Shown one piece after another: positions 1-5,187 of a stretch of DNA of 6,801 nucleotides. Made by a program: the position numbers and the translations under genes. The DNA lies in assembly GCA_031271075.1 (NCBI GenBank), contig JAISWN010000219.1:1-6801 (forward strand), in the 5' to 3' direction. Positions within the stretch are counted from its first letter, which is position 1, and every line of letters begins with the position of its first letter. This DNA comes from Treponema sp. (GTDB taxonomy: Bacteria; Spirochaetota; Spirochaetia; Treponematales; Breznakiellaceae). Below the pieces are notes generated by a model. The model did no database searches. It saw only the letters and a list, made by a program, of their open reading frames with translations, and was not told the DNA's origin.

Positions 1-135
1 AGTGGTCCTGCTCTTTTCCGGGACCGTTCCCGCCGCGGGCCGGAAAGGAAGGGGAGACGCCGGTCCCGGCGCCCGCTCCTGCTTTGCGGTACAGGATAAA
101 AATACCAGCGCCGCGATAACCGTTATTATTTTCAT
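1..135 (-). CDS. Start of a lipoprotein gene, probably an ABC transporter substrate-binding lipoprotein (3' part outside window)
   Basis: An open frame of 45 codons starts with ATG at 135-133 and runs off the left edge without a stop. The start reads MKIITVIAALVFLSC followed by TAKQERAPGP: a short charged N-terminus, a hydrophobic core (residues 4-13) and a lipobox-like FLSC with the acylated cysteine at residue 15, then a Pro/Ala-rich linker. This is a signal peptidase II lipoprotein signal of the loose kind common in spirochetes. A G6 tract lies 7 bases upstream of the ATG and serves as ribosome binding site; it is also the last two Gly codons of the upstream regulator gene, whose TAA ends 3 bases before this ATG, so the two are translationally coupled. 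Only the export signal is visible. The role as sugar-binding component of an importer is inferred from its place after an anchored binding protein-kinase-regulator set; another type of lipoprotein is possible. Confidence 0.72.
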   Translation of the reverse strand, partial: MKIITVIAALVFLSCTAKQERAPGPASPLPFRPAAGTVPEKSRTT

Positions 136-138
136 AGA

Positions 139-1608
139 TTACCCCCCACGTCTTAGTTCTCCCGCGTATGCCAGGGGGGAAAGGCCCGTAACTTTTCTGA
201 AGATCTTGCTGAAGTAATTGGGATCCTGGTATCCCGCGGCAAAGGCAACTTCTTTTATAGTCATCTTTGACTCCCGCAGCAGTTTTTCCGCGTTTTCTAT
301 GCGCAGTTCCGTTACATAATCGATAAAGCTTGTTTTACAGTGTTCCGAAAAGAGGCGGCTCAAATAGGCCGGCGATACCAGGGCGGCCTCCGCGGCGTCC
401 CCCAGTTGAATCCCCTCGGCGTAATGGGCGTGGATGTACTCGACGGCCTTTGCCAGCGGGACGGGAAAGGCATTCGAGCGGCGGAGGCCGGCCTGGAGCA
501 GGAGCTTCTCAAACGCCTGGTCAGCCCAGGCTTCCCAGGCGGGCATGTCGGGGAGCGCCATGATCTCCTCAGCCGGGGCAAAGAGGGGCGCCGTTTCGGT
601 GTTATCGCGGTAACAGCCGGTACAGTCGTCCAGGAGGAACATGAACACCGGGATCATCTTTGCCCTGGCCAGGGTAAAATCGTAAATCCTGAACAGTTCC
701 CCCCAGAAAACGGCAAAGAGTTTTCTGACTTCCTCCGGGGGGGCCGCGCCGATCTTCCGCCTAAGCTGGATGATCCTGAGTCTTTCCCAGTGCTGTATAT
801 CGGTCTCCTGCCGCTACTCCTCCAGTTCCCGCAGGGCTTCGTTGCAGGAGCGGTACAGTTCCGGCCCCCGGTACAGTTCCCCAACCCCGCGGAAACGGGC
901 GAGCGCCGGGGGAAGGACCGCTTTCAGCGCGGCATCCAGCCGGGTCTTAAGCGCCTCCCGGTCCGCGTTCCCGGAAACCAGAAAAAGCCCCCGGTTCAGG
1001 ATAACGTCAAAGCGGCAGTGGTACTTCCAGGAGATCTGTTCCGCGATCTTTTTGCACCATTTTTCCGTGTCCCCCTCCAGTTCCAGGAGGAACACCATGC
1101 CCCGGTCCGAGGGGAGGGCCAGCCGTTCCCGCCACTCCTCCCATGTTTCCCCGTCCATCTCCTGCCAGAGGATCTTTTTAAAGAAGAAGTGTTCAGGATT
1201 CCCGCCTTCCCCGTCTTCCGGGACGGGCCGTTTCGCCAGAGCCTCCCGCGCTTCGTCAAGGGTGGAAAGGAAGGTCTTTTTCGACACGGGCTTTACCAGG
1301 TAGGCAAAGACCCCCAGGGGTATGGCCCGTTTAGCCAGGTCGAACCGTTCATAGGCGGTGGAAAGGACGAAAACCATGTGGGGAAATTTCTTGTGCACAT
1401 CGGCGATAACCGCCAGCCCGTCCAGGCCGGGGATGTTGATGTCCATAAACACCAGATCCGGCTCGGCCTCGTGGATCAGCCGGAGGGCCTCGTAACCCGA
1501 GCGGGCCTTTCCCGCCAGGGTAAAACCGGCCGCGCTTGCGCTTTTCAGCATAAACTCGTAGCTGTCCAGGACCGGTTCCTCATCGTCCACAATCAGAACG
1601 CTATACAT
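139..1608 (-). pseudogene. YesN-type response regulator (REC + AraC-type HTH), interrupted by an in-frame amber stop
   Basis: Cytoplasmic DNA-binding response regulator, presumed partner of the adjacent kinase. ATG at 1608 follows an AAGGGA site and overlaps the kinase gene by 16 bases. Residues 1-120 form a receiver domain: acidic pocket VDDEEP (Asp8, Asp9), phospho-acceptor Asp56 in VFMDINIPGLDG, Ser83/Thr84, and Lys106 in YLVKPV. Residues 140-265 resemble the degenerate GGDEF-like middle region of YesN proteins, ending in YRSCNEALRELEE. Codon 265 is TAG (816-814). The same frame then stays open for 224 more codons to TAA at 141-139. It encodes a helical stretch and an AraC HTH (about 383-485) with both helix-turn-helix units (AALVSPAYLSRLF and EVAFAAGYQDPNYFSKIF). 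The full length of about 489 residues suits the family. With no frame shift and no other damage, the break looks recent. As written, the cell makes a 264-residue receiver/middle protein without DNA-binding domain. The distal part could be made from ATG 657 by reinitiation, but this is weakly supported. Readthrough or sequence error are alternatives. Confidence 0.85.
814..816 (-). other. In-frame amber (TAG) codon splitting the response regulator
   Basis: On the minus strand the frame reads ...LRELEE-TAG-RQETDIQHWERLRI..., and continues open through the AraC domain. One substitution would restore a sense codon (for example CAG Gln or TGG Trp). TAG is not reassigned as sense here: gpmI (stop at 5190-5188) also ends in TAG at its expected C-terminus, and so does the PIN-toxin remnant (4592-4594). 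Confidence 0.9.
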
Positions 1609-3086
1609 GGTTCCCTTCCCGTATCAATGCGGATCGTAATTACCGTACCCTCCCCGGTCTCGATGCCCACCACGCCGGGATCATCGGGGTAGAAGAAGTA
1701 CAACCGTTGAATGACATTCTCAAGGCCCATCACCCTCGCTATAGACGATTCGTCGATGGACAGGGGGTGGAGCAGTTTTTCTGCGGTCCCCTCCGGCATA
1801 CCGCAGCCGTTGTCCCGCACCGAAAGGACAAGCCTGCTTCCGGACTTTTCCGCCCGTACCATGATAAGGGAACGCGCCCCCGCCGCGTCCGCCGTCATCC
1901 CCGCCGGCGGGGCCGCCGCTTCCCGAAAAGCGTGGATGACGCAGTTTTCCACCAGGGGCTGCAAAATGGAAACCGGAACCTTGCAGCTATCCAGAAGCGA
2001 TTCATCGTAATCCAGGATCAGGTCAAGGTTCAGGGGGACGATAAGTTCCCGGTTCCTGATGATATGCCGAAAAAGCCGGGCCAGGTACTCCATGAATTCG
2101 CCGGTCCGGTCCGCTCCCTCGACAATGGCAAGCTGCATCCCCGTATTCAGGGTGTTAAAGAGAAAATGGGGATTCATCTGGGCCTGGAGCGCGTAGATCT
2201 CCATGTGCCGTACCAGGCCCTCCATTTTCAGGTTCCGCAGCTTTTCCCGCATATATTCCTGTTTGATATTCTCCTGCCAGCGCATCTCCTCGATAAACTG
2301 GCGTATGTCGTTTTTCATCCGGTTAAAGGCTTCCACCACCTGATCCATCTCGGCCACCGAATCAGTTTGAATGTCGGGAATCTCAAAATTCCCCGAAGAC
2401 AGATCCGAAGCCAGCGCCGAAAGCCTGACCAGGGGGCCGGTGAGCTGCCCCGCCGAATGGAAAAGAAGCAGTATCGAAAGGAGGGACACAAAGATGATAA
2501 AGAGGAGGTTCAAAAACTGAATGGTCCCGGACTCGGCGATGAAGAGCTCGTAGGCGTCCAACTGGCTGCTGAAACGTTCCCGGTTGACCGCTTCAATCTC
2601 TTCGTTAATATACGCCAGAAGCCCGGCCATTTCATCGTAGATCCGGGTATAGGCGGCGATGTTCCTGCCCCGCTTTTCTTCCACCGCCTGATCCGCCAGG
2701 TTCAGGTAGGCGTGGATCAGGAAGTACAGTTCCCGTTCCTTGAGTTCGGTTTTGTTCGCCGTTATGGGACTGTAGGCCGGCAGCTTGTTCCGCAGGGCTT
2801 GGGATTCGACCAGTATCCGGGCCAGGGCGTTGGAAGAACGGGTGGAAAGGTACTCAAGAAGCGGCTCCTGGTAGGCGGCCAGGTCTTCCTGAACGCTTTT
2901 GATAAACCGCTCCCGCTCAAAACTGCGGTCCGACAGGTTCTGCAGATTCTTGGCGGAAAAGAGAATGTAGGCAGTGGAAAAGACCAGGATAATACCCACC
3001 CCGGATACGCTCACCAGCATCTGTACGCGAAAGGAACGGGGAAAGCGGCGGTGGATAAACGTGAGAAAAGAGCGGGGAAAGATCAT
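1593..3086 (-). CDS. Sensor histidine kinase, LytS/YesM type (HisKA-like HK + HAMP)
   Basis: Membrane sensor kinase of 497 residues that should autophosphorylate on histidine and pass the phosphate to the downstream regulator. In order: a basic N-terminus, transmembrane helix 1 (about 22-44), a mostly helical extracytoplasmic region (45-188), transmembrane helix 2 (about 190-210), a HAMP linker (211-264), and a coiled-coil-like stretch (265-300). The YesM/LytS phospho-acceptor motif AQMNPHFLFNTLN follows with His307. The ATPase domain shows the N box LVENCVIHAF (Asn381), the G1 box DNGCGMPEG (425-433), GLENVIQRL (454-462) and GEGTVITI (478-485). All catalytic elements are present, so it looks functional. 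ATG 3086 overlaps the end of the binding-protein gene by 4 bases (ATGA), with a GGGAG site about 10 bases upstream. The extracytoplasmic region has no recognisable Cache or sugar-binding fold, which fits a kinase that takes its signal from a separate binding protein such as the upstream gene product. Confidence 0.93.
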   Translation of the reverse strand: MIFPRSFLTFIHRRFPRSFRVQMLVSVSGVGIILVFSTAYILFSAKNLQNLSDRSFERERFIKSVQEDLAAYQEPLLEYLSTRSSNALARILVESQALRNKLPAYSPITANKTELKERELYFLIHAYLNLADQAVEEKRGRNIAAYTRIYDEMAGLLAYINEEIEAVNRERFSSQLDAYELFIAESGTIQFLNLLFIIFVSLLSILLLFHSAGQLTGPLVRLSALASDLSSGNFEIPDIQTDSVAEMDQVVEAFNRMKNDIRQFIEEMRWQENIKQEYMREKLRNLKMEGLVRHMEIYALQAQMNPHFLFNTLNTGMQLAIVEGADRTGEFMEYLARLFRHIIRNRELIVPLNLDLILDYDESLLDSCKVPVSILQPLVENCVIHAFREAAAPPAGMTADAAGARSLIMVRAEKSGSRLVLSVRDNGCGMPEGTAEKLLHPLSIDESSIARVMGLENVIQRLYFFYPDDPGVVGIETGEGTVITIRIDTGREPCIAF

Positions 3087-4054
3087 TTGAGGGAACTCCC
3101 GTCGATGATCGTAACCCCCGTATCGATTGAGGCGGCGGTATACCCGGTACGCCGCAGGGCCGTGAGGGACCGTACCGCCTCATAGCCGATCCGTTCGCCG
3201 TTGATGACGATACTGGAGGCGATTACCCCCTTGCGGATGTTCTCCTCTATCCCCGGATCCGCGCCGAAACCTATCACCTGGACCCGGCCCACCAGGTTCA
3301 TATCAACAAGGGTTTGGGCCGCGGCGATAGTATCGTTGGAGTCGGTAAAGACGATAGTGTTGATGTCCGGGTTGCTGCGGAAAAGCCGATAGAGCAGTTC
3401 CTCCGCGTCCAGCGGGTTCAGGTTCGTCCTGAAGCCCATAATCGGCGCGGCAAGGCGGCCGCCCAGCGCCGCCGCGATCCCCATCTCCACCAGTTCCCGC
3501 TCGCCGTAGATCCCCGGGGCCTTGTCGCTGTACACCATCGCCAGGCGTATCGGCGCGCCGCCGGTACTCCCCGACAGCATACCGATGCGGCGGCCCACGT
3601 CGAAGTTGTTCGTGCCGATAAAGGGCCAGGGCTGATCGTTGGGGATGTTGTGGTTGATGATCACCACGGGAATCTGCTTTTGCCCCAGCCGGTCAAGCTG
3701 CCGGCGGGCCAGGGCATCCTCCAGGTACGGGCAGACAATAACCCCGTCCACGGCGGTATAGGGGGCCATCTCCAGTTCGTTCTTCGCCGGATCAATCGAA
3801 TGGAGGGAAATGGCGACATTCAATTCCCCGGCGGCCCGTTCCGCCCCCTCGACGATCCCCGCAAAAAAGGAGTTACGGTTATCCGGCAGGTACAGGGAAA
3901 AGTGGTAATTGATGGGCGCGGCGGAACCGGGCGAAGATCGCAGGTAAAGATCCCGCACCAGGGAAAGGGAACCCAAAAAAGTTCCCAGGGAGAGTACGCT
4001 GAAACAGATGATACCTGCCCGCAGGAAATGCTTCACCGTAAGAGTATAGAACAC
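3083..4054 (-). CDS. Membrane-anchored periplasmic binding protein (type I sugar-binding fold), likely ligand sensor for the adjacent kinase
   Basis: A 323-residue protein of the ribose/galactose-binding (Peripla_BP_4) type. An N-terminal hydrophobic helix (about 12-33) has no lipobox and no clear signal-peptidase site, so it probably anchors the protein in the cytoplasmic membrane facing the periplasm. The two-lobed fold is recognisable: SLYLPDNRNSFFAGIVEGAE (53-72), VDGVIVCP (102-109), IPVVIINHNIP (128-138), FIGTNNFDVGRRIG (145-158), TIVFTDSNDTIAAAQTL (233-249), VQVIGFGADPGI (258-269) and VIASSIVINGERIGYEAV (277-294). Its 4-base overlap with the kinase gene and the absence of transporter genes between them point to signalling rather than transport, as in XylFII of the XylFII-LytS-YesN system. 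The ligand cannot be read from the sequence; a pentose or related sugar is a guess by analogy. The start is uncertain: a TAG lies 6 codons upstream of the GTG at 4054, leaving GTG 4054 or GTG 4036, and neither has a good ribosome binding site. Confidence 0.88.
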   Translation of the reverse strand: MFYTLTVKHFLRAGIICFSVLSLGTFLGSLSLVRDLYLRSSPGSAAPINYHFSLYLPDNRNSFFAGIVEGAERAAGELNVAISLHSIDPAKNELEMAPYTAVDGVIVCPYLEDALARRQLDRLGQKQIPVVIINHNIPNDQPWPFIGTNNFDVGRRIGMLSGSTGGAPIRLAMVYSDKAPGIYGERELVEMGIAAALGGRLAAPIMGFRTNLNPLDAEELLYRLFRSNPDINTIVFTDSNDTIAAAQTLVDMNLVGRVQVIGFGADPGIEENIRKGVIASSIVINGERIGYEAVRSLTALRRTGYTAASIDTGVTIIDGSSLK

Positions 4055-4235
4055 ACCCGCCAGTGGATTCTACCCCTCGGGGGTTTATAGCCCCTGTAAC
4101 CGGCCGCTGTCTGTGCGCCCCGCCCCCCGGATGGTTTATTCGGGAGTCCGGTTTAATACCCCGCCGGAACGAAGGTCCGCGCTTGCTCCGGCTCAAACAA
4201 CGTAACACTTACAAAAATTTGGTATCGGAGAAAAC
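4055..4235. other. Intergenic region between two divergent units; no gene seen
   Basis: About 180 bases that should hold the promoter of the minus-strand signalling operon. No convincing -35/-10 pair is visible on that strand; isolated TATAAA-like (near 4084-4090) and TATTAA-like (near 4153-4158) boxes lack a partner at the right distance. A small perfect stem (ACCCC-TCG-GGGGT, 4072-4084) sits in what would be the 5' leader of the binding-protein gene. The composition changes from GC-rich to AT-rich near 4205. Confidence 0.4.
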
Positions 4236-4264
4236 TTGACAAATTCATACAAACATTGTATGTT
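4236..4264 (+). promoter_or_regulatory. Sigma70-type promoter of the toxin-antitoxin remnant
   Basis: A consensus -35 box TTGACA (4236-4241), a 17-base spacer and a -10 box TATGTT (4259-4264) lie just upstream of an AAGGAGG site (4270-4276) and the ATG at 4282. This is by far the best promoter visible in the window, and it appears intact although the genes it serves are not. Confidence 0.8.
4246..4262. promoter_or_regulatory. Palindromic operator overlapping the -10 box
   Basis: Perfect 7-base inverted repeat with a 3-base centre, CATACAA-ACA-TTGTATG, covering the promoter spacer and the first four bases of the -10 box. Ribbon-helix-helix antitoxins commonly bind palindromes in this position and repress their own operon, and the coding remnant that follows is an antitoxin of that family. 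The symmetry is seen; binding is inferred. Confidence 0.65.
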
Positions 4265-4281
4265 AAAAAAAGGAGGTTTTT

Positions 4282-4365
4282 ATGGCAGTTTCAACAGTAA
4301 ATATATCTTTTCAGGAAGATTTATTGGAACAGATTGATAAGACGGCCAAAATTTCATGCGGATGA
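4282..4365 (+). pseudogene. Truncated ribbon-helix-helix antitoxin (N-terminal fragment)
   Basis: ATG at 4282 with a strong AGGAGG site 5 bases upstream opens a 27-codon frame ending at TGA 4363-4365. The first 23 residues (MAVSTVNISFQEDLLEQIDK then TAK) match the start of CopG/RHH antitoxins: the DNA-contacting beta strand (STVNISF) and the first part of helix 1 (QEDLLEQIDK). The typical continuation (second helix and toxin-binding tail, making about 75-90 residues) is missing, and the last four residues (ISCG) come from reading the fused toxin sequence out of frame. The product lacks the second helix needed for the RHH dimer fold, so it should not work. The deletion joins it to the toxin remnant near 4340-4350. 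Confidence 0.75.
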
Positions 4366-4594
4366 ACACGAAATAAATTATTTCACAAAATCAATTGAAG
4401 AAATTGCCAATAAAATTGTACCAAAAAGACGAATTGATAATGACAACAGAGACAAAACGGATAAATATATAGAATGCGGAATAACCGCTCGTGTGGATCA
4501 TATAATATCCGGCGATATTCATTTATTGGAATTAAAAGAATATGAAAACATAAAAATTGTAACGACAAAAAGTTATTTAGAAATAGTAAAATAG
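4334..4594 (+). pseudogene. C-terminal remnant of a PIN-family toxin (PIN_3-like)
   Basis: An open frame to TAG at 4592-4594, with recognisable toxin sequence from about 4340 (RPKFHADEHE). It ends in a PIN-family tail: DKTDKYIECGITARVDHIISGD, broken here as DKTDKYIECG and ARVDHIISGD, then HLLELKEYENIKIVTTKSYL. The acidic DKTD and the SGDxHLL element belong to the second half of the metal-dependent ribonuclease fold of PIN toxins. The N-terminal strand with the first catalytic Asp (usually near residues 5-8) is absent, and the only in-frame start is a TTG inside the antitoxin sequence. It lies +1 relative to the antitoxin frame. Intact loci have antitoxin followed by toxin, so one internal deletion removing the end of one gene and the start of the other explains the arrangement. 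No active nuclease is expected. AT-rich codon use sets it apart from the flanking genes and suggests horizontal origin. Confidence 0.75.
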
Positions 4595-4611
4595 CGCAAA
4601 CTGTACATAAC

Positions 4612-4695
4612 GAGGCTGTCGAATAAGTCCGTTTTAAGACATTAAGACACTGTATAGCGATTATTTGGTCGTTTGAAGACTTTTTCGGCAGCCTC
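4612..4695. repeat. Imperfect 18-base inverted repeat pair enclosing 48 bases (MITE or IS-end like)
   Basis: The left arm GAGGCTGTCGAATAAGTC (4612-4629) and the reverse complement of the right arm (4678-4695), GAGGCTGCCGAAAAAGTC, match at 16 of 18 positions. The interior is AT-rich, has a short direct repeat (TTAAGAC / ATTAAGAC) and no coding capacity. GAGGCTG-type ends are reminiscent of insertion-sequence termini, so a tiny non-autonomous element or fused IS ends is plausible. No clear target-site duplication flanks it. The 48-base loop and lack of a T-run argue against an intrinsic terminator. Confidence 0.55.
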
Positions 4696-4708
4696 AACAG
4701 ATCTGTAT

Positions 4709-4725
4709 GCGAAACTTCGTTTCGC
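4709..4725. repeat. Small perfect hairpin
   Basis: GCGAAAC-TTC-GTTTCGC forms a 7-base-pair stem with a 3-base loop between the inverted-repeat element and the thioesterase gene, about 50 bases before its ATG. No T-run follows on either strand, so it is not a classical terminator. It may be part of a dispersed intergenic repeat or a 5' leader structure. A 10-base palindrome ACAGATCTGT (4697-4706) lies immediately before it. Confidence 0.45.
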
Positions 4726-4774
4726 TTCAATTACACTGTGCAGTAGTCATCGCACGAGACAGGAGTTAATTTCT

Positions 4775-5182
4775 ATGTTTACAACAAAGGTAACCCCCAG
4801 GTTCGGGGACATTGACGGGCTGGGGCACATCAACAACGTGGTCCTGGCGGAATGGTTTGAGCTTGGCCGGAACCCCCTGTTCCGGATTTTCGATCCGGAT
4901 CTCCGGGTAGTCCACGGCACCTGGCCCCTGATTATGGCCCACGCGGATTACGATTTTGTGGGGGAACTTTTTTTTCAGCACGATGTGGAAATTCGCAGCT
5001 GCATCAGCCGCATCGGGACCAAGTCATTCACGGTATACCACGAAGCGTGGCAGGAGGGCCGGCTCTGCACCACCGGGAGCGCGGTAATTGTCCACTTCGA
5101 TTTTGTCGAAAGAAAAAGTACGCCCATCCCGGAGGATAAAAAAAGACTCCTGGCGGAACACTTGAAACCACAGGAAAACTAA
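4775..5182 (+). CDS. Acyl-CoA thioesterase, hotdog fold (4HBT / FadM-YbgC-like)
   Basis: A 135-residue cytoplasmic protein of normal length for single-domain 4-hydroxybenzoyl-CoA thioesterase-like enzymes, which hydrolyse acyl-CoA to free acid and CoA; the substrate cannot be deduced. The N-terminal motif RFGDIDGLGHINNVVLAEWF (residues 9-28) has the family pattern D-x-D-x-x-G-H-x-N-N at the start of the central helix, with Asp12 or Asp14 the likely catalytic carboxylate, followed by Glu29 and Arg32. Beta-strand segments VEIRSCISRIG (71-81), SFTVYHEAW (84-92) and GSAVIVHFDF (101-110) complete the fold. The frame is open further upstream to 4673, but ATG 4775 is chosen because CAGGAG lies 8 bases before it and the family similarity starts there. 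The gene stands alone, facing gpmI tail to tail. No promoter stands out in the repeat-bearing region before it. Confidence 0.87.
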   Translation: MFTTKVTPRFGDIDGLGHINNVVLAEWFELGRNPLFRIFDPDLRVVHGTWPLIMAHADYDFVGELFFQHDVEIRSCISRIGTKSFTVYHEAWQEGRLCTTGSAVIVHFDFVERKSTPIPEDKKRLLAEHLKPQEN

Positions 5183-5187
5183 CCGCG

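Noticed and set aside
814..816. Pyrrolysine insertion or TAG reassignment at the regulator stop
   Set aside because: TAG ends gpmI at its expected C-terminus, so it is a normal stop in this genome; response regulators are not known to need pyrrolysine, and no pyl gene is in view.
340..1692. A 450-codon plus-strand open frame
   Set aside because: It is antisense to the receiver regulator and kinase genes, its translation is Pro/Gly/Arg-rich with no family resemblance, and the minus strand has clear domain motifs over the same bases.
1707..3185. A 492-codon plus-strand open frame
   Set aside because: It lies opposite the histidine kinase gene, whose His, N and G boxes are all readable; the plus-strand product is low-complexity and resembles nothing.
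3314..4090. A 258-codon plus-strand open frame
   Set aside because: It is a shadow of the binding-protein gene, produced by the high GC content at third positions.
4612..4695. Intrinsic terminator after the toxin remnant
   Set aside because: The arms are separated by 48 bases and no T-run follows the stem on either strand.
4383..4730. A 115-codon minus-strand open frame over the AT-rich island
   Set aside because: It crosses the toxin remnant and the inverted-repeat element in antisense, has no ribosome binding site and shows no domain; the plus strand explains the sequence better.
5183..5187. Bidirectional terminator between the convergent thioesterase and gpmI genes
   Set aside because: The gap is only 5 bases and no hairpin with T-run is visible around it.
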